Of a stretch of DNA of 64,000 nt, positions 16,921 through 25,170 are shown in pieces. Within the stretch, counting starts at the first letter, position 1, and each line of letters starts with the position of its first letter. A program made the translations under genes and the position numbers. Below the pieces are notes generated by a model that did no database searches, was not told the DNA's origin, and saw nothing but the letters and a program-made list of their open reading frames with translations. Location of the stretch: the NCBI RefSeq assembly GCF_001665295.1, contig NZ_LZSE01000091.1, forward strand, positions 39,429 through 103,428, written 5' to 3'. The stretch comes from Mycobacterium sp. 1554424.7 (GTDB taxonomy: Bacteria; Actinomycetota; Actinomycetes; Mycobacteriales; Mycobacteriaceae).

Positions 16921-18330
16921 TCATAGGTTGATGGCGTGCCCCGTGAGGGCGTGGAAGCATTCTTGGAGTCCCTCGCCCAACGTGGGATGGGTATGCACGT
17001 TGCGGGCCAGCTCGGTGGCGGTCAGGTCCCAGAGTTGTGCGGCGGTGAGCTCGGGCAGTAGCTCGCTGACTTCGGCGCCGACTAGGTGGGCTCCGAGTAG
17101 CTCGCCGTGGGCGGCGTCGGCGATGAGTTTGATGAAGCCGGCCCGTTCGCCCAGGCCGTGCGCTTTGGCGCTGGCCTGCATGGGAAAGGTGGCTATCCGC
17201 ACGTCATGGCGGGTCGCGCGGGCCTGGTCTTCGGTGTAGCCGAAGCTGGCGACTTGGGGTTGGCAGAAAGTCACGCGTGGCATCATGCGGTAGTCCAAGG
17301 GCATGGTCGGGGCGCCGGCGATGGTCTCGGCGGCGATGACGCCCTGGGCTGAGGCGACATGGGCGAGTTGGACTTTGGCGGTGACATCGCCGACCGCATA
17401 GATGTGGGGGGCCGCGGTGCGCATGCAGTCGTCGATGTCGATTGCCCCGCCTGTTGTGAGATGCACGCCCAGCACGTCGAGGCCGAGGTTTTCCACGTTC
17501 GGACAAAATCCAATACAGATGAAGGCGCGGCCGGCGTCGACTGAGGTGGTGTGGCCGTTGCGGTCAGTGTGGGCGACGGTGACATGATCGCCATGATCGA
17601 TCAGCGAGTCCACCCGAGCGTTGGTGTGGATCGGGATGCCGCGGCGACGGTACTGGCGGGTCAATTCCTTAGAGACGTCGGCGTCTTCGTTGGGGAGTGC
17701 GCGGTCGGCGTACTCGAGAATCTGGACGTCGACGCCGTAGCTGTTGAGGATGTAGGCGAATTCCATGCCGATTCCGCCGGCGCCGATGATGACGATGGAC
17801 TCGGGAATCGTCGCGTCGAGGATCTGCTGTTCGTAGGTCACAACGTTCTCGCTGAGGGCGACCCCGGGCAGCATCCGCACCCGTGAGCCAGTGGCGATGA
17901 TGGCGTTGTCGAAGCGGAGGGTGGTGCTGCCGCCGTCACGCAGCCGGACGTCGAGTGTGTGCGACCCGGTGAAGCGGCCGCGCCCATCGATTTCGGTGAT
18001 CTGGTTTTTGCGCATGAGGAAGTGCACGCCGCGCACCCTGGCGTCGGCGACTTCGCGGCTGCGTGACATGGCACGGGCGTAGTCGAGGTGGATGTCGCCA
18101 CGGATGCCGAACTCGTCTGCCTGATGCTTCAGGATGGAGGCGATCTCGGCGTTGCGCAGCAAGGCTTTTGACGGAACGCAGCCGGTGTTGAGGCAGACCC
18201 CGCCCCAGTAGCGTTCTTCGATGATGGCGACGGTCAAGCCGAGTTGGGCCGCACGGATGCCAGCGACGTATCCGCCCGAGCCGGCGCCCACGACCACCAG
18301 GTCATATTCGAGCGGGACTGGTGCACTCAT
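16921..18330 (-). CDS. lpd: Dihydrolipoyl dehydrogenase
   Basis: This 469-residue disulfide flavoenzyme has the redox motif GGVCLNTGCVPSK (Cys46 and Cys51), NAD-binding SIVIIGAGGIGMEFAYIL, IYAVGDVTAKVQLAH, and the catalytic C-terminal HTHPTLGE. It reoxidises lipoyl groups of 2-oxoacid dehydrogenases with NAD; no acyltransferase genes are nearby, so it may serve another disulfide partner or the mycobacterial lipoamide-linked peroxidase system. ATG 18330 (MSAPVPLEYD) follows GGGAAGG and is preferred to a farther in-frame start. Operator copy 6 is 187 bp upstream. Confidence 0.9.
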   Translation of the reverse strand: MSAPVPLEYDLVVVGAGSGGYVAGIRAAQLGLTVAIIEERYWGGVCLNTGCVPSKALLRNAEIASILKHQADEFGIRGDIHLDYARAMSRSREVADARVRGVHFLMRKNQITEIDGRGRFTGSHTLDVRLRDGGSTTLRFDNAIIATGSRVRMLPGVALSENVVTYEQQILDATIPESIVIIGAGGIGMEFAYILNSYGVDVQILEYADRALPNEDADVSKELTRQYRRRGIPIHTNARVDSLIDHGDHVTVAHTDRNGHTTSVDAGRAFICIGFCPNVENLGLDVLGVHLTTGGAIDIDDCMRTAAPHIYAVGDVTAKVQLAHVASAQGVIAAETIAGAPTMPLDYRMMPRVTFCQPQVASFGYTEDQARATRHDVRIATFPMQASAKAHGLGERAGFIKLIADAAHGELLGAHLVGAEVSELLPELTAAQLWDLTATELARNVHTHPTLGEGLQECFHALTGHAINL

Positions 18331-18517
18331 CGCACGGCGCCTTCCCTTGATAATGAGTAAATCGGCTGTCGCTAGGATTGGAACTTTCATACGCACATCA
18401 GCACCGGGCTGGGCTGTTCGTCCCGCTCAATTGGCTAAGGCCGTCACCAAGCGCCCGAGGTCCACCCCCGCGCGGGAAGGATTCGCAACGCTTTGTCGAC
18501 TAGCGTGTCGCCGAGCC

Positions 18518-18558
18518 GGGTGAAATGTCATCACCCTCGACACCGATCACCCGGGTGA
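18518..18558 (-). promoter_or_regulatory. Composite operator, copy 6 (upstream of lpd)
   Basis: On the minus strand: TCACCCGGGTGA (18558-18547), 10 bp, GGGTGA (18536-18531), TGACATT, TCACCC (18523-18518). It overlaps the stop codon of the gene at 18547-19008. Confidence 0.85.
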
Positions 18559-19008
18559 ATACGACCGATGGGCGCGGTCGCCGGAACGCACTCGACTCAG
18601 CGGCAGCCGCTTCGTGGCCACTGGTGATTCTGCGGTGAGGCAGATGTCTCCGAAATCGTGATGAAACGTCAAGATGCGCTTTTTGAATCGGTCTTCGACC
18701 TTAAACCGCACGGACACCACAAGGTGGGTGGGCTCGTCGATACCGGTGGAGCGGATGACCACCGTCAGATCACCGCTGAGCGTGTCCAATCTGATCGGGG
18801 TCGTGACCATCTCATAACTGCGCTGACCGGAGCCTGGGCCGGAGGCGTTGGCGCGAACGATATGGACGCAACACTTGGCGATCAGAAGATCGATTTCCGC
18901 CAGCGCCTTCGCGGTGACCACGATCGACACGCTGCCCGCCGGACTCGCCCCCGCCGGTGCCGCCGTCACGAGTGCAGACGCGCCCGTCAATACGACACCC
19001 TCAGCCAT
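18547..19008 (-). CDS. Hypothetical protein, 153 aa
   Basis: This frame has codon use like a real mycobacterial gene, with mostly G or C at third positions. The protein starts with a hydrophobic, Ala-rich segment and continues as a mixed beta-type sequence (IRLDTLSGDLTVVIRS, THLVVSVRFKVEDRFKK). No family was recognised. The ribosome-binding site is weak. The stop codon lies within operator copy 6. It could be the second or third gene of the DUF417 unit upstream. Confidence 0.42.
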   Translation of the reverse strand: MAEGVVLTGASALVTAAPAGASPAGSVSIVVTAKALAEIDLLIAKCCVHIVRANASGPGSGQRSYEMVTTPIRLDTLSGDLTVVIRSTGIDEPTHLVVSVRFKVEDRFKKRILTFHHDFGDICLTAESPVATKRLPLSRVRSGDRAHRSYSPG

Positions 19009-19014
19009 ATCTGA

Positions 19015-19173
19015 TCACGCCCCGGTGTTGGCTTCTACCGATTCAGTGGCCGGCGCTGACACGGAGTGATCGGCCACCACAACTCCGTGAGCCACCTGGG
19101 TTGACGATATGCGGGGCGGGACTGGGGATATCGCGATCGCACCGGCCGCTTCGGGGTCACCGTCAGCGATCAT
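19015..19173 (-). CDS. Possible small protein, 52 aa
   Basis: A minus-strand frame from ATG 19173 ends 6 bp before the next start at 19008, as in a coupled pair. The sequence is polar, rich in Ala, Val and Ser. GGGGCGG lies upstream. No domain is recognisable, so this is tentative. Confidence 0.28.
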   Translation of the reverse strand: MIADGDPEAAGAIAISPVPPRISSTQVAHGVVVADHSVSAPATESVEANTGA

Positions 19174-19250
19174 CGTTGAGCCGCCCCACACGCGCCGATG
19201 TTGACGATGGAGCCGCTTCTGTGGAATCGGCCATGCTGTTGTATGCCTCA

Positions 19251-19778
19251 TCAGCGGAATGTGCCAGTCCGTTTGGCCACCGCCGCCTGGCCGCGGGTTG
19301 CGTCGATCGCGTCGGCCAGCAACCAGAGCGCCAAGCCGATCAGCGCAATGTCCTTCATCAAGAATTCCCCGTCGGCGGACAAAACAGGAAAGCCGCCAGC
19401 AGACGCCTCGCCGACGCCGGGGGTCGTGATCATGAAGCTCAGCGTTGTCACGAAGAACAGCGAGGCGAATAAGCCACCCACCACGGAAGCTTTCGGGAAC
19501 CACGGCTTGGCAGCAAGCAGTGCTGCACTAATCAATTCTATTGATCCGTTCAATCGACCGAAGGCATCGATGGACATGATTTCGTAGACCCAACTCAAGA
19601 AGGGGCTATTGGCCACCCAATGTGAAATGCCGTGGGATTCATAGGAAGTGAACTTCATGGCACCGAACCAGGCCAGGACTACGACCAGACCATACCGTGC
19701 GATCAGGGGAGCGATGCCGATCGCTCGAAGCCTTTCCCGGCTGTCAGTCGACATGGTGGCGGCCTCAATCTGTGACAT
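19251..19778 (-). CDS. DUF417 (YkgB/RclC-like) membrane protein
   Basis: This 175-residue protein has four predicted membrane helices and the DUF417 signature: a first helix RYGLVVVLAWFGAMKFTSYE, then WVYEIMS, a central ELISAALLAAKPWFPKASVVGG, SFMITTPGV, GGFPVLSADGEFLMKDIALIG. The best-known member is RclC of the Escherichia coli reactive-chlorine-resistance operon rclABC; its biochemical role is not settled. Two tandem operator copies lie upstream. This is one of the main hints at an oxidant-defence theme. Confidence 0.85.
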   Translation of the reverse strand: MSQIEAATMSTDSRERLRAIGIAPLIARYGLVVVLAWFGAMKFTSYESHGISHWVANSPFLSWVYEIMSIDAFGRLNGSIELISAALLAAKPWFPKASVVGGLFASLFFVTTLSFMITTPGVGEASAGGFPVLSADGEFLMKDIALIGLALWLLADAIDATRGQAAVAKRTGTFR

Positions 19779-19880
19779 GTGGTCTCCCGTTTTGGATGTG
19801 TTATTTCACCGCATGGCCGTTGTTGAACTCGCACTGCTCACGGCGGCGGCGGTTGTCAGCGACCACTATCACTGCGCAGC

Positions 19881-19922
19881 GGGCGAGCTGTCTTCATCCG
19901 CCCGCGCAATTCACCCGGGTGA
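19881..19922 (-). promoter_or_regulatory. Composite operator, copy 7 (upstream of DUF417 gene, proximal)
   Basis: On the minus strand: TCACCCGGGTGA (19922-19911), 11 bp, GGATGA, AGACAGC, TCGCCC (ends 19881). It lies 102 bp before the start codon at 19778. Confidence 0.78.
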
Positions 19923-19984
19923 GCCCTGCCACGTGGTCATAAGCTCGGCGACATCTGCTCGTTCGATGGGGCTGCCCGCTCGCT

Positions 19985-20025
19985 GGGTGAATCGTCATCA
20001 CCCATCCGCCTGCTCGCTCGGGTGA
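19985..20025 (-). promoter_or_regulatory. Composite operator, copy 8 (upstream of DUF417 gene, distal)
   Basis: On the minus strand: TCACCCGAGCGA (20025-20014, two mismatches), 10 bp, GGGTGA, TGACGAT, TCACCC (ends 19985). It is in tandem with copy 7, the only place with two co-oriented copies. With copy 7 it fills most of the 315-bp gap between the DUF417 gene and the regulator gene. Confidence 0.72.
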
Positions 20026-20093
20026 TCACCAGAGGCATTCTGAGACCTGATGATTCGTGACGGGCCGGATCTGGTGGGGCCCGGGAAGGTGCA

Positions 20094-22805
20094 TTACAGC
20101 AGGCCCAGTTCTCGGCCCCGGCTGACCGCCGCGCCGCGGTGTTCGACCCCGAGCTTGCGGTAGATGGCGCGCTGGTGGGTTTTCACCGTATTGAGCGACA
20201 CGTATAGCCGCTGACCGATTTCACGCCGCGATAACCGGGTGGCGAGAAGCCGGAGGACCTCAAGCTCCTTCGGGGTCAGCTCCTCACCGACGGCGCTCCC
20301 GTGATGGGGTGCAGTCACCGCAACGCCCGAGGCCCGCTCGGACGAAGCGAGCGGCTTCCTGGCGATGCCAGCGTCGGCGCAGCCGCGCAGCAAGGTGCCG
20401 ACCTCGTCGAGGATGGCCTTGGCGGTCTCTCGGTCGCCAAGATGCTCGACCATCTCCGCTCTGACCGACAGCGCCTTGGCCACCTCGGGAATTGCTCCTC
20501 CTTGGCGCGCCGACATGACTGCCATGTCGGCGGCGGCGAGCGCTGCGGCGGCGTCACCGCGCGTACGGAGGAGGAGTTCGGCGGTGGCAAGGGACACCAT
20601 CACGTCGACGAGGTGTTCCGCATCCGCCAGGTCCCGGGTGCTGCCGGAAGCCCGGCGGATCTGACGTTCGGCGTCTGCCAGCTGGCCATGTTCGGCCGAG
20701 ATCAGCGCCAGATGGCCCAAGGCGTAGATACGGGCGCGACGATCGCCCACCTTCTCGGCAAGGTTCACGGCCCGCCGGAAGACGGCTTGCGCCTCGCGGG
20801 TGCCGCCCGAAAAGTACAGCGCGGATCCATATATGCAGTGGGCGCTGGGTTGGCCCAGCGGTGCTTCGGCAAGGTCGAGGGTGATCGCGCGCCGAGCGGT
20901 CTCAAGCGCCGCAGCGATGTCAGCCATCTTGAAAGCGTGAACCGCGCGCAACACGACGACCTGAGCGCTGATTGCGCTGTCGGCCGGCTGCCGGGCTTCA
21001 ATTGCCTGGATCCACGTGGCCGCGTCATCGAGTTGACCAATGCTTAGGGTGATCCAGGCGCGGGCCACGCTCAGCCGCGGATCCTGCAGAACGGTCTCCT
21101 CGGGAAGCAGATCAAGCATGCCGGCGACCGTCGAGACGCCGCCCGCGTTGAATTCGTCGACCCAGTCGGCGGCGATCAGGTCAGCGCTGCGGACGGTGTC
21201 ACCGCCCGCGACCAGGTGGCGGACCGCTTCATCGACGAGGCCCTCGCTCTCGAACCACGCCGCGGCTCGTCGGTGCAGCTCGGCGACGAGATCGGGCTCG
21301 CTACGACGCAGCTCGGTGCGCAGCAACTCTCCGAATAGCTGGTGGTAGCGATACCACTGACGCGAGCTATCGAGTGGGACCAGAAACAGGTTTTCGCGTT
21401 CGATCTTCTCTAAGACGGAGGTCGAGTCCGACTTTTCCAGTACCGCGTCGCACAGCGCACCGTTGAGTCGTCCCAAGACGGACGTACGTAACAAAAAGGT
21501 GCGCAGCTGTGGCGGCTGACCCTCGAGCACTTCCGCCATCAAATAGTCGACGATATGCCGGTTATCGCCTGCGAACGTCCTGATGAACGCGGCCGTATCA
21601 GTACGCCCGGCAAGCGAGAGGGCGGCAAGGTAGAGGCCGGCGGCCCACCCTTCGGTGCGTCGGTGCAACAGTTGAACATCTGCATCAGGCAAGTCCAGCC
21701 CGAGGACATCATTCAGTAGATTGCCGGCCTCACTAGGCCCGAAACGTAAATCGTCACTTCGCATCTCGGCAAGCTCGCCGCTGGCCCTCAGTCGAGCCAA
21801 CGGCAACATCGGATCCGATCGGGAGGCCAATACCAAGTGAAGATTCGCCGGCATCCGGCTGATAAAAAATGCCAGCTGCTGATGAACCGTTCGATTTACC
21901 ACCAGGTTGTAGTCATCAAGAATGAGCACGATCCGGCCAGCGATCGTGTCCAGATCATTCAGCAAGGTCGGCAGAACGACCTGCGTTGGGTCGGCGCCCA
22001 TCGCTAGAAGTTCGACCGCGCGAATCCCCACCCCGGGACTGATCTTCTGCAGCGCGGCGACCACATACATCCAAAACCACACCGGGTCGTTGTCGGAGGG
22101 ATCAAGCGACAGCCAGCCGAATCGTCGGTCATCGCCCGCGCTGAGGGCCCACTGCGCCAGCAATGTCGTCTTGCCCCAGCCCGCCGGCGCACTCAGTAGG
22201 GTCAGCTTGCATCGGCGGCCGGCCGCCAGTGCGTCGAGCAAGGCGGTCCGACGAACCAGCTGGGGTCCCATGGCCGGGACGTGCAGCTTGGTAGCGAGCA
22301 GAACTGCTCGCGCGGCGGCTTCCTCGGCGCCATTGGCGCTGCCTCCATGTGAGCCGGTCATATCCGAACTCCGCGAATCCGTTGATCCCAGCGGTCGGGT
22401 GGGGAAGATGGGCGTTGACGTGCCATGGCTGGGCGCTGGCGTCTCGACATCCCAGTTGTTCTCTGCAGGGTCGCGCGGGCTCATTCTGCTCGGCAATCGC
22501 GGTGACCCTACTGAATCGGATCCGTCCTCAGTGATTACCTCAGGCGCACGCCGTCGGTGCCCGTTGGGGCTGGCGGGCCCCAGCGCCATCGGCGCAATGA
22601 TTGTCTCGTGATCCGCGCTCACGCTGTGCCCCCTCACCGTATCGCTCCTCTGTGGCATCGACTGTTTTGCTTCGACGTGCTGACTCCTGCGACTCATGAC
22701 ACTGCGGACGGCGATAGCGAGCGTCTCAACATGAGGTGAGTGAGCGTCGCGAAGTGAGACGGCGGGGAGCGCCGACGGGTGGCGCGTCGTGTTCGGCGTG
22801 CTCAT
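20094..22805 (-). CDS. MalT-type ATP-dependent LuxR-family transcriptional regulator
   Basis: This protein of about 900 residues is a STAND-type regulator. A Walker A motif (LLSAPAGWGKTTL) follows the LLATKLHVP start of the conserved region, with a Walker-B-like RIVLILDDYNLV. Then come long helical repeats and a C-terminal LuxR helix-turn-helix (ELTPKELEVLRLLATRLSRREIGQRLYVSLNTVKTHQRAIYRKLGV). Such proteins are switched by ATP and an inducer bound to the repeats. The start is uncertain: ATG 22805 overlaps the stop of a 28-residue frame, while ATG 22361 starts just before the conserved part. The first 150 residues are low-complexity. It differs clearly from the three tandem regulators to its right. 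Confidence 0.88.
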   Translation of the reverse strand: MSTPNTTRHPSALPAVSLRDAHSPHVETLAIAVRSVMSRRSQHVEAKQSMPQRSDTVRGHSVSADHETIIAPMALGPASPNGHRRRAPEVITEDGSDSVGSPRLPSRMSPRDPAENNWDVETPAPSHGTSTPIFPTRPLGSTDSRSSDMTGSHGGSANGAEEAAARAVLLATKLHVPAMGPQLVRRTALLDALAAGRRCKLTLLSAPAGWGKTTLLAQWALSAGDDRRFGWLSLDPSDNDPVWFWMYVVAALQKISPGVGIRAVELLAMGADPTQVVLPTLLNDLDTIAGRIVLILDDYNLVVNRTVHQQLAFFISRMPANLHLVLASRSDPMLPLARLRASGELAEMRSDDLRFGPSEAGNLLNDVLGLDLPDADVQLLHRRTEGWAAGLYLAALSLAGRTDTAAFIRTFAGDNRHIVDYLMAEVLEGQPPQLRTFLLRTSVLGRLNGALCDAVLEKSDSTSVLEKIERENLFLVPLDSSRQWYRYHQLFGELLRTELRRSEPDLVAELHRRAAAWFESEGLVDEAVRHLVAGGDTVRSADLIAADWVDEFNAGGVSTVAGMLDLLPEETVLQDPRLSVARAWITLSIGQLDDAATWIQAIEARQPADSAISAQVVVLRAVHAFKMADIAAALETARRAITLDLAEAPLGQPSAHCIYGSALYFSGGTREAQAVFRRAVNLAEKVGDRRARIYALGHLALISAEHGQLADAERQIRRASGSTRDLADAEHLVDVMVSLATAELLLRTRGDAAAALAAADMAVMSARQGGAIPEVAKALSVRAEMVEHLGDRETAKAILDEVGTLLRGCADAGIARKPLASSERASGVAVTAPHHGSAVGEELTPKELEVLRLLATRLSRREIGQRLYVSLNTVKTHQRAIYRKLGVEHRGAAVSRGRELGLL

Positions 22806-22888
22806 GGGCGTCGGGACACCAATACATAACCACCGACGCCGAACACCACCGGCATCATCATCAACATTCCCCACACCGTGCTCATCAT
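22802..22888 (-). CDS. Very small membrane protein, 28 aa, coupled to the regulator
   Basis: The frame encodes one hydrophobic segment (TVWGMLMMMPVVFGVGGYVLV) and ends SRRP. Its TGA overlaps an ATG of the regulator (ATGA at 22805-22802). A homologous frame with the shared pattern M-x-P-V-x-F-G-x-x-G-Y occurs at 24842-25000, also behind a regulator 3' end, which argues for real coding or a duplicated block. Too short for a family call. Confidence 0.4.
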   Translation of the reverse strand: MMSTVWGMLMMMPVVFGVGGYVLVSRRP

Positions 22889-23621
22889 CGTTGTCTCAAT
22901 TCTTGTGTGTCGTTGCTCTCCGGTGCCGGTTCCTGGCTGGGCGGTGGCGATCGCAGCGATCCAGAGCGCAATGACTACGTTGGCAGCGCGGGCAGGGTGA
23001 CACCATCACCCAGCGGGCGATCTTTAGGGCTAGGTCGGTGTATACTTAGTGGCGTTGATATTTGAACTGGTCAATCCGAGCGCCGCATGATTTGGGCGGG
23101 CATATCCGAATAACCTTCTGAAGCAGCAGGTTTGACGCGGACACGTCGGCAGCACGATTCATTCGATTCGTTCGCTGCTACATCACGCGATCAGAGTCAC
23201 TGCCGGACAAAAATTCTCGTTCTGGGAGCAAGCGAATGCGGTCGTGCGATGGGCCGGCACGGCGGGGCCCTCACGTTGAGTCCCTGCATGGTATTCGGCG
23301 GGCTGGGACGCGCGCACCGCAGCCCAGCCCGCCGCACGATCAGATAACCGAGGACGCTCGGCTTCAATGGGGCGATAGCTTGCTTGACTGTCGTGGCCGC
23401 CTTTCGTGCCTTCCCTGGCCCCATACCATCCCAAACGGTTGCAAGTTCATCCGCGAGCGTCGCTCCTACTTGACGGGGTGACGCCCCCACATGCCGAATC
23501 GCAACGGTGGACGCGAATATCGCCGCTTTGCGGGTTTAGGGTGCCGCGGCGCGCCGTTCATCAGCTCCGGAATCGCCATAGTCGACGAGCCCGCCTACCG
23601 CGTCGGACTGTGCCAACCGAA
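22889..23621. other. Gap with regulator remnants, no intact gene
   Basis: A GGGTGA-N5-TCACCC inverted pair occurs at 22995-23011 but lacks the rest of the composite operator. A leftover regulator 3' end is at about 23072-23092. Frames on both strands between 23100 and 23490 are unconvincing: composition drifts and no domains appear. Confidence 0.45.
23003..23092 (-). repeat. Relic of a LuxR-regulator 3' end plus downstream spacer
   Basis: Minus-strand bases 23092-23073 match the last codons of the tandem regulators (encoding MRRSD-stop, as in the gene ending at 28061). The following 70 bp resemble the spacer behind the gene ending at 25171 (about 25101-25190), including a TTTAGGGC block and the GGTCAATC junction. 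This implies a further regulator copy that has been deleted. Confidence 0.6.
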
Positions 23622-24596
23622 TCACTGGCTCCCAACGGCGAGAGCTGGGCCGCCGGCGGCGATGGCGGAGCTGATGGCTTCGGTGATCACCTGCGGGATT
23701 TCGTGCAAAAGCGTGTGCCCCGCGGTGGGCCGGTGGATGAGCGTCGCCCCGTGGATACCATCGGCCAGCTCGCGGGCATGCCACGTGGGCGTGAGCTTGT
23801 CAGCTCCTCCACTGATGATGGTGGTCTTGGCCGTGATTGAGTTCAGGGTCCGAGAGCAGTCGTACTCTTTAAGACCGCGCAGGAAGCCGACTTTGGTCGT
23901 CGACGGGGTGGCGTTGATAGCGGCGGCGGACATCGCGACCAATGCTTTCGGGGCGGCTTCACCGTAACCGCCACGTCTGGTCACTGCCGCGCACACCGGT
24001 CGGGCGAGGAATTGAACTACCTCGTCGGTGCCCGACCGAGGCATACGGTGTACGAGGTGATAGAGCATGGTTGTCGCGGGGGTACTCAGCAGTCGGCCGA
24101 GGCCGTGCGAGCCGAGATTCCCCGCGGCGGTCGCGACGAGAACAAGGCTCTCCGCTTCAACCGGACGCTTGCTGGCCGGGCGTCGAAGATACGCCAAGGC
24201 CGTCATGCCGCCCATCGAGTGTCCTGCCAGGGTGAGCGGGCCCGTAACGCCGAGCGCGACCAGCAACTCGGCGAGGTCCTCGGCGAGCCGGTCGATCCTG
24301 TAAGTGTGCATTGATGCATTCCCGGAGTCGCCGTGACCGCGGTGGTCGTAACTGATGATCCGGACGTCGTCGCCCCAGCGACGGACCAGCTGCGCCATCT
24401 GGATGTCCCATGACATTTGGTTCAAACAAAAGCCGTGGAGAAGTACGACCGTATGGCCAGCGGCGTGAGATCCCCAGTCACGAACGGACAGGGAGACGCC
24501 ATCGCTGGTGATAACTGTGCGGTTGCAGGCCAGCGATCTGCGTGGGCTGGGTATGCGCCTACGGCTGCATCCCGTTGGCGGCGTCTGCGGCGTCAT
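23622..24596 (-). CDS. Alpha/beta-hydrolase
   Basis: This 324-residue hydrolase has VVLLHGFCLNQMSWD (oxyanion region), DHRGHGDSG, the nucleophile elbow LAGHSMGG with Ser127, an IISGGADKLTP Asp region and the catalytic His in PTAGHTLLHE. It acts on an unknown ester, epoxide or C-C bond substrate. The N-terminal 25 residues are variable and the start is uncertain. It lies behind two small membrane-protein genes on the same strand, between regulator genes. Confidence 0.82.
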   Translation of the reverse strand: MTPQTPPTGCSRRRIPSPRRSLACNRTVITSDGVSLSVRDWGSHAAGHTVVLLHGFCLNQMSWDIQMAQLVRRWGDDVRIISYDHRGHGDSGNASMHTYRIDRLAEDLAELLVALGVTGPLTLAGHSMGGMTALAYLRRPASKRPVEAESLVLVATAAGNLGSHGLGRLLSTPATTMLYHLVHRMPRSGTDEVVQFLARPVCAAVTRRGGYGEAAPKALVAMSAAAINATPSTTKVGFLRGLKEYDCSRTLNSITAKTTIISGGADKLTPTWHARELADGIHGATLIHRPTAGHTLLHEIPQVITEAISSAIAAGGPALAVGSQ

Positions 24597-24603
24597 CGCT
24601 TTG

Positions 24604-24828
24604 TCACCAGGCCCGGCAGTATTTCGGGGGCGGACATTCCAGCCGACCCGTCACTGGGGAGTCGCACCGGCCGTCGTTGGCCGCTTGTTCTCCTCGTGCT
24701 GCAAAGCCGGGCGCTTTCTCGAGATTGTCCGCAGCGCTGGGTATCTCGAGCTTTTTCTGCCACACCCTGCGGACGATGTGGAGAAGTAACAGCAGGCACA
24801 GTCCGAAAGCAATCAGGTAGCTGAACAT
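24604..24828 (-). CDS. Small membrane protein, 74 aa
   Basis: The N-terminus is one strong membrane helix (MFSYLIAFGLCLLLLLHIV) followed by basic residues RRVWQKK and a soluble tail. ATG 24828 follows GAGAAGAC. Its stop is 7 bp before the hydrolase start, so the genes are probably co-transcribed. No family recognised; the tail sequence (PPPKYCRAW) looks poorly constrained. Confidence 0.48.
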   Translation of the reverse strand: MFSYLIAFGLCLLLLLHIVRRVWQKKLEIPSAADNLEKAPGFAARGEQAANDGRCDSPVTGRLECPPPKYCRAW

Positions 24829-24841
24829 CGTGTCTTCTCAG

Positions 24842-25000
24842 CTAGTCCCGACTTGGCTGTACATCGAGATGTACAGCCTTACATGGTGATTCAGGGTGCG
24901 AGCTGGCGTGACCGGCGGTCATCGGGGGCACCATCGTGTAACCGGCGATACCAAACGCCACGGGCGCCATCGCCAGCGATCCATTCGCCGCATTCAACAT
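24842..25000 (-). CDS. Small membrane protein, 52 aa, homologous to the 28-aa protein at 22802
   Basis: ATG 25000 follows GAAAGAGCG. The first part (LNAANGSLAMAPVAFGIAGYTMV) matches the pattern of the 28-residue frame at 22802-22888, with the same P-V-x-F-G-x-x-G-Y core; the tail is unrelated and His/Ser/Pro-rich. It lies directly downstream of the regulator at 25171-27975. Confidence 0.42.
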   Translation of the reverse strand: MLNAANGSLAMAPVAFGIAGYTMVPPMTAGHASSHPESPCKAVHLDVQPSRD

Positions 25001-25170
25001 TGTTCGCTCTTTCCCATGTGCGCTCACCGGCAAGGGTGTGCGGTCTAGCTGAGCTGGTTAGTTGTCGACTACTACGGTCGTCGCGCGGACAGCGCAAAAC
25101 CATCGCCCGAGGGTTGATGTTTAGGGCCGGATGGATGCAGTACTAGGCGGCCCCGTATTTGACGTATCGG

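Noticed and set aside
22995-23011. GGGTGA-N5-TCACCC near the MalT-type regulator as a possible fourteenth operator
   Set aside because: The spacer is 5 bp rather than 7, the GAC is missing and no TCACCCGGGTGA palindrome lies at the right distance.
23183-23490. Minus-strand frames at 23183-23434 and 23197-23490 as genes
   Set aside because: No domain, no ribosome-binding site, and drifting codon use in a region containing relic sequence.
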